A stretch of 64,000 bases of DNA, from positions 62,001 through 126,000 of the forward strand of contig OY811992.1 of the NCBI GenBank assembly GCA_963681505.1. Direction: 5' to 3'. A program made the position numbers and the translations under genes. This DNA comes from Eunapius fragilis. Its lineage: Eukaryota; Porifera; Demospongiae; Spongillida; Spongillidae. The notes under the pieces are model-generated. The model was not told where the DNA came from. It searched no databases and saw only the letters and a program-made list of their open reading frames with translations. This document shows positions 14,701-26,299 of the stretch, in pieces; within the stretch, counting starts at the first letter, position 1; every line of letters starts with the position of its first letter.

Positions 14701-15600
14701 AACCCATACCGAAGCAGGTATGCTCGGGGTGGCATTTAAAACAGATAAAGGAATGGTTACTGCTAACTTCCATGTGTGCAGTGGTTTGCTCATATTGCAT
14801 ATCTCATCAACACCTCTATGCTAAGATAGTCAAAAATTTCCCATAGAAATGTATGGGTGGGAACCTACTTTTGAATCGCTTGGTAAACCCATACCAAAGC
14901 AGGTATGCTCGGGGTGGCATTTCAAACAGATAGAGGAATGGTTACTCCTATCTTCCATGTGTGCAGTGGTTTACTCATATTGCATGTCTCATCAACACCT
15001 CGATGCTAAGATAGTCATTATTTCCCATAGAGATGTATGGGTGGTTTCCCATAGGAACGTATGGGTGGGAACCTACTTTTGAATCGCTTGGTAAACCCAT
15101 ACCAAAGCTGGTATGCTCGGGGTGGCATTTATAACAGATAGATGAATGGTTATTGCTATCTTCCATGTGTGCAGCGGTTTGCTCATATTGCATGTCTCAT
15201 CAACACCTCGATGCTAAGATAGTCATTATTTCCCATAGAGATGTATGGGTGGTTTCCCATAGGAATGTATGGGTGGGAACCTACTTTTGAATAGCTTGGT
15301 TAACCCATACCGAAGCAGGTATGCTCGGGGTGGCATTTAAACCAGATAAAGGAATGGTTACTGCTATCTTCCATGTGTGCAGTGGTTTGCTCATATTGCA
15401 TGTCTCATCAACACCTCAAAGCTAAGATAGTCAAAAATTTCCCATAGAAATGTATGGGTGGGAACCTACTTTTTAATCGCTTGGTAAACCCATACCAAAG
15501 CTGGTATGCTCGGGGTGGCATTTAAAACAGATAGAGGAATGGTTACTGCTATCTTCCATGTGTGCAGTGGTTTACTCATATTGCATGTCTCATCAACACC
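11710..15600 (+). repeat. Tandem duplication, period 1780 bp (2 copies plus part)
   Basis: 1780 bp equals four short plus five long monomers. Copy 1 is about 11710-13489 and copy 2 about 13490-15269, with a partial third to about 15600. Diagnostic shared variants include CTCGATGATAATATTG (12044 and 13824), ATGGTTGGGA (12680 and 14460) and the mutated dyad ATAGATATGTATAGG (12855 and 14635). Only scattered point differences separate the copies, so this is a recent event. Confidence 0.8.
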
Positions 15601-15856
15601 TCGATGCTAAGATAGTCATTATTTCCCATAGAGATGTATGGGTGGTTTCCCATAGGTATGTATGGGTGGGAACCTACTTTTGAATCGCTTGGTAAACCCA
15701 TACCAAACCTGGTATGCTCGGGGTGGCATTTATAACAGATAGATGAATGGTTATTGCTATCTTCCATGTGTGCAGCGGTTTGCTCATATTGCGTGTCTCA
15801 TCAACACCTCGATGCTAAGATAGTCATTATTTCCCATAGAGATGTATGGGTGGTTT

Positions 15857-15880
15857 CCCATAGGTATGTATGAGGTTACT
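15857..15880 (+). other. Junction of satellites A and B
   Basis: Satellite A ends inside the second dyad of a long monomer (CCCATAGGTATGTATG, 15857-15872). Satellite B follows immediately with AGGTTACTCG. In both families GGTTACT normally lies 100 bp after the CCCATA start; here the distance is 17 bp. The join is therefore out of phase, with 83 bp missing, and is not a homologous exchange. Confidence 0.85.
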
Positions 15881-16058
15881 CGTTCGTTCCATGTATACAT
15901 ATTGCAACTCCACTAGTTGGTTTTATTAACACCTTGGTGGGAAGATAGCCAATTTTCACCTATAGAAATGTATGGGAGGGAACAACTAATCTATTTGCAT
16001 GCTACAGCCAAACCAATGAGCTTATTATAGAGGAGGCATTATTTAGAGAAAGAAAACA

Positions 16059-16243
16059 GGTTACTCGTTCGTTCCATGTATACATATCGCAACTCCAATA
16101 GTTTGTTAAATTAACACCTTGGTTGGAACATAGCCAATATTTTCCCATAGAAATGTATGGGAGGGAACCACTAATCTATTTGCATGGTACAGCCAAAACA
16201 ATGAGCTGATAATAGAGGAGGCATTATTTAGAGAAAGAAAACA
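16059..16243 (+). repeat. Satellite B, typical 185 bp monomer, example
   Basis: One unit from GGTTACT at 16059 to the next at 16244. ACACCT begins 55 bp in and the dyad CCCATA 85 bp in. Satellite A short monomers have both landmarks at exactly the same distances. Confidence 0.9.
16144..16161 (+). repeat. Dyad CCCATAGAAATGTATGGG in satellite B
   Basis: A perfect 6 bp inverted repeat around GAAATG, the same 18 bp found in satellite A short monomers. It is kept in most monomers. Variants such as TATGCATGGG or CCTATA occur in specific lineages of units and break one arm. Confidence 0.8.
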
Positions 16244-19200
16244 GGTTACTCGTTCGTTCCATGTATACATATCGCAACTCCAATAGTTTGTTAAATTAAC
16301 ACCTTGGTGTGAAGATAGCCAATTTTCTCCCATAGAAATGTATGGGAGGGAACCACTAATCTATTTGCATGGTACAGCTAAACCAATGAGCTGATTATAG
16401 AGGAGGCATTATTTAGAGAAAGAAAACAGGTTACTCGTTCGTTCCATGAATACATATCGCAACTACAATAGTTTGTTAAATTAACACCTTGGTTGGAACA
16501 TAGCCAATTTTCTCCCATAGAAATGTATGGGAGGGAAACACTAATCTATTTGCATGGTACAGCCAAACCAATGAGCTGATAATAGAGGAGGCATTATTTA
16601 GAGAAAGAAAACAGGTTACTCGTTCGTTCCATGTATACATATCGCAACTCCAATAGTTTGTTAAATTAACACCTTGGTTGGAACATAGCCGATTTTCTCC
16701 CATAGAAATGTATGGGAGGGAACCACTAATCTATTTGCATGGTACAGCCAAACCAATGAGCTGATAATAGAGGAGGCATTATTTAGAGAAAGAAAACAGG
16801 TTACTCGTTCGTTCCATGTATACATATCGCAACTCCAATAGTTTGTTAAATTAACACCTTGGTTGGAACATAGCCAATATTCTCCCATAGAAATGTATGG
16901 GAGGGAACCACTAATCTATTTGCATGGTACAGCCAAAACAATGAGCTGATAATAGAGGAGGCATTATTTAGAGAAAGAAAACAGGTTACTCGTTCGTTCC
17001 ATGTATACATATCGCAACTCCAATAGTTTGTTAAATTAACACCTTGGTGTGAAGATAGCCAATTTTCTCCCATAGAAATGAATGGGAGGGAACCACTAAT
17101 CTATTTGCATGGTACAGCCAAACCAATGAGCTGATAATAGAGGAGGCCTTATTTAGAGAAAGAAAACAGGTTACTCGTTCGTTCCATGTATATATATCGC
17201 AACTCCAATAGTTTGTTAAATTAACACCTTGGTTTGAACATAGCCAATATTCTCCCATAGAAATGTATGGGAGGGAACCACTAATCTATTTGCATGGTAC
17301 AGCCAAAACAATGAGCTGATAATAGAGGAGGCATTATTTAGAGAAAGAAAACAGGTTACTCGTTCGTTCCATGTATACATATCGCAACTCCAATGGTTTG
17401 TTAAATTAACACCTTGGTGTGAAGATAGCCAATTTTCTCCCATAGAAATGTATGGGAGGGAACCACTAATCTATTTGCATGGTACAGCTAAACCAATGAG
17501 CTGATTATAGAGGAGGCATTATTTAGAGAAAGAAAACAGGTTACTCGTTCGTTCCATGAATACATAGCGCAACTGCAATAGTTTGTTAAATTAACACCTT
17601 GGTTGGAACATAGCCAATTTTCTTCCATAGAAATGTATGGGAGGGAAACACTAATCTATTTGGATGATACCACCAAACGAATGAGCTGATAATAGAGGAG
17701 GCATTATTTAGAGAAAGAAAACAGGTTACTCGTTCGTTCCATGTATACATATCGCAACTCCAATAGTTTGTTAAATTAACACCTTGGTTGGAACATAGCC
17801 AATTTTCTCCCATAGAAATGTATGGGAGGGAACCACTAATCTATTTGCATGGTACAGCCAAACCAATGAGCTGATAATAGAGGAGGCATTATTTAGAGAA
17901 AGAAAACAGGTTACTCGTTCGTTCCATGAATACATATCGCAACTCCAATAGTTTGTTAAATTAACACCTTGGTTGGAACATAGCCAATTTTCTCCCATAG
18001 AAATGTATGGGAGGGAACCACTAATCTATTTGCATGGTACAGCCAAACCAATGAGCTGATAATAGAGGAGGCATTATTTACAGAAAGAAAACAGGTTACT
18101 CGTTCGTTCGATGTACACATATCGCAACTCCAATAGTTTGTTAAATTAACACGTTGGTTGGAACATAGCCAATTTTCTCCCATAGAAATGTATGGGAGGG
18201 AACCACTAATCTATTTGCATGGTACAGCCAAACCAATGAGCCGATTATAGAGGAGGCATTATTTATAGAAAGAAAACAGGTTACTCGTTCGTTCCATGTA
18301 TACATATTGCAACTCCACTAGTTGGTTTTATTAACACCTTGGTGGGAAGATAGCCAATTTTCACCTATAGAAATGTATGGGAGGGAACCACTAATCTATT
18401 TGCATGCTACAGCCAAACCAATGAGCTTATTATAGAGGAGGCATTATTTAGAGAAAGAAAACAGGTTACTCGTTCGTTCCATGTATACATATCGCAACTC
18501 CAATAGTTTGTTAAATTAACACCTTGGTTGGAACATAGCCAATATTTTCCCATAGAAATGTATGGGAGGGAACCACTAATCTATTTGCATGGTACAGTCA
18601 AAACAATGAGCTGATAATAGAGGAGGCATTATTTAGAGAAAGAAAACAGGTTACTCGTTCGTTCCATGTATACATATCGCAACTCCAATAGTTTGTTAAA
18701 TTAACACCTTGGTGTGAAGATAGCCAATTTTCTCCCATAGAAATGTATGGGAGGGAACCACTAATCTATTTGCATGGTACAGCTAAACCAATGAGCTGAT
18801 TATAGAGGAGGCATTATTTAGAGAAAGAAAACAGGTTACTCGTTCGTTCCATGAATACATATCGCAACTACAATAGTTTGTTAAATTAACACCTTGGTTG
18901 GAACATAGCCAATTTTCTCCCATAGAAATGTATGGGAGGGAAACACTAATCTATTTGCATGGTACAGCCAAACCAATGAGCTGATAATAGAGGAGGCATT
19001 ATTTAGAGAAAGAAAACAGGTTACTCGTTCGTTCCATGTATACATATCGCAACTCCAATAGTTTGTTAAATTAACACCTTGGTTGGAACATAGCCGATTT
19101 TCTCCCATAGAAATGTATGGGAGGGAACCACTAATCTATTTGCATGGTACAGCCAAACCAATGAGCTGATAATAGAGGAGGCATTATTTAGAGAAAGAAA

Positions 19201-22200
19201 ACAGGTTACTCGTTCGTTCCATGTATACATATCGCAACTCCAATAGTTTGTTAAATTAACACCTTGGTTGGAACATAGCCAATATTCTCCCATAGAAATG
19301 TATGGGAGGGAACCACTAATCTATTTGCATGGTACAGCCAAAACAATGAGCTGATAATAGAGGAGGCATTATTTAGAGAAAGAAAACAGGTTACTCGTTC
19401 GTTCCATGTATACATATCGCAACTCCAATAGTTTGTTAAACTAACACCTTGGTGTGAAGATAGCCAATTTTCTCCCATAGAAATGAATGGGAGGGAACCA
19501 CTAATCTATTTGCATGGTACAGCCAAACCAATGAGCTGATAATAGAGGAGGCATTATTTAGAGAAAGAAAACAGGTTACTCGTTCGTTCCATGTATACAT
19601 ATCGCAACTCCAATAGTTTGTTAAATTAACACCTTGGTTGGAACATAGCCAATATTCTCCCATAGAAATGTATGGGAGGGAACCACTAATCTATTTGCAT
19701 GGTACAGCCAAAACAATGAGCTGATAATAGAGGAGGCATTATTTAGAGAAAGAAAACAGGTTACTCGTTCGTTCCATGTATACATATCGCAACTCCAATG
19801 GTTTGTTAAATTAACACCTTGGTGTGAAGATAGCCAATTTTCTCCAATAGAAATGTATGGGAGGGAACCACTAATCTATTTGCATGGTACAGCTAAACCA
19901 ATGAGCTGATTATAGAGGAGGCATTATTTAGAGAAAGAAAACAGGTTACTCGTTCGTTCCATGAATACATATCGCAACTCCAATAGTTTGTTAAATTAAC
20001 ACCTTGGTTGGAACATAGCCAATTTTCTTCCATAGAAATGTATGGGAGGGAAACACTAATCTATTTGCATGATACCACCAAACGAATGAGCTGATAATAG
20101 AGGAGGCATTATTTAGAGAAAGAAAACAGGTTACTCGTTCGTTCCATGTATACATATCGCAACTCCAATAGTTTGTTAAATTAACACCTTGGTTGGAACA
20201 TAGCCAATTTTCTCCCATAGAAATGTATGGGAGGGAACCACTAATCTATTTGCATGGTACAGCCAAACCAATGAGCTGATAATAGAGGAGGCATTATTTA
20301 GAGAAAGAAAACAGGTTACTCGTTCGTTCCATGTATACGTATCGCAACTCCAATAGTTTGTTAAATTAACACCTTGGTTGGAACATAGCCAATATTCTCC
20401 CATAGAAATGCATGGGAGGGAACCACTAATCTATTTGCATGGTACAGCCAAACCAATGAGCTGATAATAGAGGAAGCATTATTGTGAGAAAGAAAACAGG
20501 TTACTCGTTTGTTCCATTTATACATATCGCAACTCCAATAGTTTGTTAAATTAACACCTTGGTTGGAACATAGCCAATTTTCACCCATAGAAATGTATGG
20601 GAGGGAACCACTAATCTATTTTCATGGTACAGCCAAACCAATGAGCTGATTATAGAGGAGGCATTATTTAGAGAAAGAAAACAGGTTTTTCGTTCGTTCC
20701 ATGTATACATATCGCAACTCCAATAGTTTGTTAAATTAACACCTTGGTTGGAACATAGCCAATTTTCTCCCATAGAAATGTATGGGAGGGAACCACTAAT
20801 CTATTTGCATGGTACAGCCAAACCAATGAGCTGATTATAGAGGAGGGATTATTCTGAGAAAGAAAACAGGTTACTCGTTCGTTCCATGAATACATATCGC
20901 AACTCCAATAGTTTGTTAAATTAACACCTTGGTGTGAAGATAGCCAATTTTCTCCCATAGAAATGTATGGGAGGGAACCACTAATCTATTTGCATGGTAC
21001 AGATAAACCAATGAGCTGATTATAGAGGAGGGATTATCTAGAGAAAGAAAACAGGTTACTCGTTCGTTCCATGAATACATATCGCAACTCCAATAGTTTG
21101 TTAAATTAACACCTTGGTTGGAACATAGCCAATTTTCTCCCATAGAAATGTATGGGAGGGAACCACTAATCCATTTGCATGGTACATCCAAACCAATGAG
21201 CTGATAATAGAGGAGGCATTATTTACAGAAAGATAACAGGTTACTCGTTCGTTCCATGTACACACCTCGCAACTCCAATAGTTTGTTAAATTAACACATT
21301 GGTTGGAACATAGCCAATTTTCTCCCATAGAAATGTATGGGAGGGAACCACTAATCTATTTGCATGGTACAGCCAAACCAATGAGCCGATTATAGAGGAG
21401 GCATTATTTATAGAAAGAAAACAGGTTACTCGTTCGTTCCATGAATACATATTGCAACTCCACTAGTTGGTTTTATTAACACCTTGGTGGGAAGATAGCC
21501 AATTTTCACCCATAGAAATGTATGGGAGGGAACCACTAATCTATTTGCATGCTACAGCCAAACCAATGAGCTTATTATCTAGGAGGCATTATTTAGAGAA
21601 AGAAAACAGGTTACTCGTTCGTTCCATGTATACATATCGCAACTCCAATAGTTTGTTAAATTAACACCTTGGTTGGAACATAGCCAATATTTTCCCATAG
21701 AAATGTATGGGAGGGAACCACTAATCTATTTGCATGGTACAACCAAAACAATGAGCTGATAATAAAGGAGGCATTATTTAGAGAAAGAAAACAGGTTACT
21801 CGTTCGTTCCATGTATACATATCGCAACTCCAATAGTTTGTTAAATTAACACCTTCGTGTGAAGATAGCCAATTTTCACCCATAGAAATGTATGGGAGGG
21901 AACCACTAATCTATTTTCATGGTACAGCCAAACCAATGAGCTGATTATAGAGCAGGCATTATTTAGAGAAAGAAAACAGGTTTTTCGTTCGTTCCATGTA
22001 TACATATCGCAACTCCAATAGTTTGTTAAATTAACACCTTGGTTGGAACATAGCCAATTTTCTCCCATAGAAATGTATGGGAGGGAACCACTAATCTATT
22101 TGCATGGTACAGCCAAACCAATGAGCCGATTATAGAGGAGGCATTATTTATAGAAAGAAAACAGGTTACTCGTTCGTTCCATGTATACATATTGCAACTC

Positions 22201-22889
22201 CACTAGTTGGTTTTATTAACACCTTGGTGAGAAGATAGCCAATTTTCACCCATAGAAATGTATGGGAGGGAACCACTAATCTATTTGCATGCTACACCCA
22301 AACCAATGAGCTTATTATAGAGGAGGCATTATTTAGAGAAAGAAAACAGGTTACTCGTTCGTTCCATGTATACATATCGCAACTCCAATAGTTTGTTAAA
22401 TTAACACCTTGGTTGGAACATAGCCAATATTTTCCCATAGAAATGTATGGGAGGGAACCACTAATCTATTTGCATGGTACAGCCAAAACAATGAGCTGAT
22501 AATAGAGGAGGCATTATTTAGAGAAAGAAAACAGGTTACTCGTTCGTTCCATGTATATATATCGCAACTCCAATAGTTTGTTAAATTAACACCTTGGTGT
22601 GAAGATAGCCAATTTTCTCCCATAGAAATGTATGGGAGGGAACCACTAATCTATTTGCATGGTACAGCTAAACCAATGAGCTGATTATAGAGGAGGCATT
22701 ATTTAGAGAAAGAAAACAGGTTACTCGTTCGTTCCATGAATACATATCGCAACTCCAATAGTTTGTTAAATTAACACCTTGGTTGGAACATAGCCAATTT
22801 TCTCCCATAGAAATGTATGGGAGGGAAACACTAATCTATTTGCATGGTACAGCCAAACCAATCAGCTGATAATAGAGGAGGCATTATTT

Positions 22890-22902
22890 AGAGAAAAAAA
22901 CA
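22890..22902 (+). other. Only net indel in satellite B (1-bp deletion)
   Basis: GAGAAAAAAACAGG replaces the usual GAGAAAGAAAACAGG, so one G is missing and the monomer is 184 bp. All units before and after are in exact 185 bp phase. It could be a real deletion or a homopolymer consensus error. Confidence 0.8.
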
Positions 22903-23639
22903 GGTTACTCGTTCGTTCCATGTATACATATCGCAACTCCAATAGTTTGTTAAATTAACACCTTGGTTGGAACATAGCCAATTTTCTCCCATAGAAATGT
23001 ATGGGAGGGAACCACTAATCTATTTGCATGGTACAGCCAAACCAATGAGCTGATAATAGAGGAGGCATTATTTAGAGAAAGAAAACAGGTTACTCGTTCG
23101 TTCCATGTATACATATCGCAACTCCAATAGTTTGTTAAATTAACACCTTGGTTGGAACATAGCCAATATTCTCCCATAGAAATGTATGGGAGGGAACCAC
23201 TAATCTATTTGCATGGTACAGCCAAAACAATGAGCTGATAATAGAGGAGGCATTATTTAGAGAAAGAAAACAGGTTACTCGTTCGTTCCATGTATACATA
23301 TCGCAACTCCAATAGTTTGTTAAATTAACACCTTCGTGTGAAGATAGCCAATTTTCACCCATAGAAATGTATGGGAGGGAACCACTAATCTATTTTCATG
23401 GTACAGCCAAACCAATGAGCTGATTATAGAGCAGGCATTATTTAGAGAAAGAAAACAGGTTTTTCGTTCGTTCCATGTATACATATCGCAACTCCAATAG
23501 TTTGTTAAATTAACAACTTGGTTGGAACATAGCCAATTTTCTCCCATAGAAATGTATGGGAGGGAACCACTAATCTATTTGCATGGTACAGCCAAACCAA
23601 TGAGCCAATTATAGAGAAGGCATTATTTATAGAAAGAAA

Positions 23640-26280
23640 ACAGGTTACTCGTTCGTTCCATGTATACATATTGCAACTCCACTAGTTGGTTTTATTAACA
23701 CCTTGGTGGGAAGATAGCCAATTTTCACCCATAGAAATGTATGGGAGGGAACCACTAATCTATTTGCATGCTACACCCAAACCAATGAGCTTATTATAGA
23801 GGAGGCATTATTTAGAGAAAGAAAACAGGTTACTCGTTCGTTCCATGTATACATATCGCAACTCCAATAGTTTGTTAAATTAACACCTTGGTTGGAACAT
23901 AGCCAATATTTTCCCATAGAAATGTATGGGAGGGAACCACTAATCTATTTGCATGGTACAGCCAAAACAATGAGCTGATAATAGAGGAGGCATTATTTAG
24001 AGAAAGAAAACAGGTTACTCGTTCGTTCCATGTATACATATCGCAACTCCAATAGTTTGTTAAATTAACACCTTGGTGTGAAGATAGCCAATTTTCTCCC
24101 ATAGAAATGTATGGGAGGGAACCACTAATCTATTTGCATGGTACAGCTAAACCAATGAGCTGATTATAGAGGAGGCATTATTTAGAGAAAGAAAACAGGT
24201 TACTCGTTCGTTCCATGAATACATATCGCAACTCCAATAGTTTGTTAAATTAACACCTTGGGTGGAACATAGCCAATTTTCTCCCATAGAAATGTATGGG
24301 AGGGAAACACTAATCTATTTGCATGGTACAGCCAAACCAATCAGCTGATAATAGAGGAGGCATTATTTAGAGAAAGAAAACAGGTTACTCGTTCGTTCCA
24401 TGTATACATATCGCAACTCCAATAGTTTGTTAAATTAACACCTTGGTTGGAACATAGCCAATTTTCTCCCATAGAAATGTATGGGAGGGAACCACTAATC
24501 TATTTGCATGGTACAGCCAAACCAATGAGCCGATTATAGAGAAGGCATTATTTATAGAAAGAAAACAGGTTACTCGTTCGTTCCATGTATACATATTGCA
24601 ACTCCACTAGTTGGTTTTATTAACACCTTGGTGGGAAGATAGCCAATTTTCACCCATAGAAATGTATGGGAGGGAACCACTAATCTATTTGCATGCTACA
24701 CCCAAACCAATGAGCTTATTATAGAGGAGGCATTATTTAGAGAAAGAAAACAGGTTACTCGTTCGTTCCATGTATACATATCGCAACTCCAATAGTTTGT
24801 TAAATTAACACCTTGGTTGGAACATAGCCAATATTTTCCCATAGAAATGTATGGGAGGGAACCACTAATCTATTTGCATGGTACAGCCAAAACAATGAGC
24901 TGATAATAGAGGAGGCATTATTTAGAGAAAGAAAACAGGTTAATCGTTCGTTCCATGTATACATATCGCAACTCCAATAGTTTGTTAAATTAACACCTTG
25001 GTGTGAAGATAGCCAATTTTCTCCCATAGAAATGTATGGGAGGGAACCACTAATCTATTTGCATGGTACAGCTAAACCAATGAGCTGATTATAGAGGAGG
25101 CATTATTTAGAGAAAGAAAACAGGTTACTCGTTCGTTCCATGAATACATATCGCAACTCCAATAGTTTGTTAAATTAACACCTTGGTTGGAACATAGCCA
25201 ATTTTCTCCCATAGAAATGTATGGGAGGGAAACACTAATCTATTTGCATGGTACAGCCAAACCAATCAGCTGATAATAGAGGAGGCATTATTTAGAGAAA
25301 GAAAACAGGTTACTCGTTCGTTCCATGTATACATATCGCAACTCCAATAGTTTGTTAAATTAACACCTTGGTTGGAACATAGCCAATTTTCTCCCATAGA
25401 AATGTATGGGAGGGAACCACTAATCTATTTGCATGGTACAGCCAAACCAATGAGCCGATTATAGAGAAGGCATTATTTATAGAAAGAAAACAGGTTACTC
25501 GTTCGTTCCATGTATACATATTGCAACTCCACTAGTTGGTTTTATTAACACCTTGGTGGGAAGATAGCCAATTTTCACCCATAGAAATGTATGGGAGGGA
25601 ACCACTAATCTATTTGCATGCTACACCCAAACCAATGAGCTTATTATAGAGGAGGCATTATTTAGAGAAAGAAAACAGGTTACTCGTTCGTTCCATGTAT
25701 ACATATCGCAACTCCAATAGTTTGTTAAATTAACACCTTGGTTGGAACATAGCCAATATTTTCCCATAGAAATGTATGGGAGGGAACCACTAATCTATTT
25801 GCATGGTACAGCCAAAACATTGAGCTGATAATAGAGGAGGCATTATTTAGAGAAAGAAAACAGGTTACTCGTTCGTTCCATGTATACATATCGCAACTCC
25901 AATAGTTTGTTAAATTAACACCTTGGTGTGAAGATAGCCAATTTTCTCCCATAGAAATGTATGGGAGGGAACCACTAATCTATTTGCATGGTACAGCTAA
26001 ACCAATGAGCTGATTATAGAGGAGGCATTATTTAGAGAAAGAAAACAGGTTACTCGTTCGTTCCATGAATACATATCGCAACTCCAATAGTTTGTTAAAT
26101 TAACACCTTGGTTGGAACATAGCCAATTTTCTCCCATAGAAATGTATGGGAGGGAAACACTAATCTATTTGCATGGTACAGCCAAACCAATCAGCTGATA
26201 ATAGAGGAGGCATTATTTAGAGAAAGAAAACAGGTTACTCGTTCGTTCCATGTATACATATCGCAACTCCAATAGTTTGT
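23640..26280 (+). repeat. Satellite B higher-order repeat, 925 bp (5 monomers), about 3 copies
   Basis: The subtype monomer with TATTGCAACTCCACTAG and GGTTTTATT occurs at about 23670, 24595 and 25520, exactly 925 bp apart. The following four monomers show the same variants in the same order, including ACACCCAAACC, AGCTAAACC and CCAATCAGCTG. A related, longer version (1479 bp, one 1-bp deletion) precedes it from about 22190. Confidence 0.85.
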
Positions 26281-26299
26281 TAAATTAACACCTTGGTTG

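Larger units (their letters stand above)
1..15871 (+). repeat. Satellite array A (185/208 bp monomers)
   Basis: Continuous head-to-tail array of about 80 monomers, all in one orientation. Two length classes are seen: 185 bp (for example 1-185) and 208 bp (for example 186-393), which alternate at the left end to give a 393 bp dimer period. Recurrent landmarks in each monomer are CAACACCTCGATG, one or two CCCATA-N6-TATGGG dyads, GGTATGCTCGGGGTGGCATT and GGTTACTGCT. The 185 bp period is not a multiple of three and the short open frames are broken by point changes, so coding is unlikely. The array runs off the left edge of the window, so its true length is unknown. The name of this satellite is not known to me. 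Confidence 0.97.
15874..20355 (+). repeat. Satellite B duplication, period 2405 bp (13 monomers)
   Basis: Monomers from 15874 to about 17950 reappear in the same order at 18279 to about 20355. Markers include the TATTGCAACTCCACTAG subtype (15899 and 18304), GATACCACCAAACGAATGAG (17666 and 20071) and AGAAATGAATGGG (17073 and 19478). Copies differ by scattered point changes. Confidence 0.8.

Noticed and set aside
57-15767. Repeated 60-77 codon open frames in satellite A on both strands
   Set aside because: They recur with the monomer, break at ordinary point variants, and the 185 bp period is not a multiple of three. No sign of coding constraint.
15880-15892. Possible tRNA-type B box (CGTTCGTTCCA), suggesting a tRNA-derived repeat
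   Set aside because: Several mismatches to GGTTCGANTCC, no A box at a suitable distance, and no tRNA fold seen.
15874-15893. Possible CENP-B box in satellite B (TTCGTTCCATGTATAC)
   Set aside because: It matches the TTCG and the central A, but lacks the required CGGG half, so it is not a CENP-B box by the known consensus.
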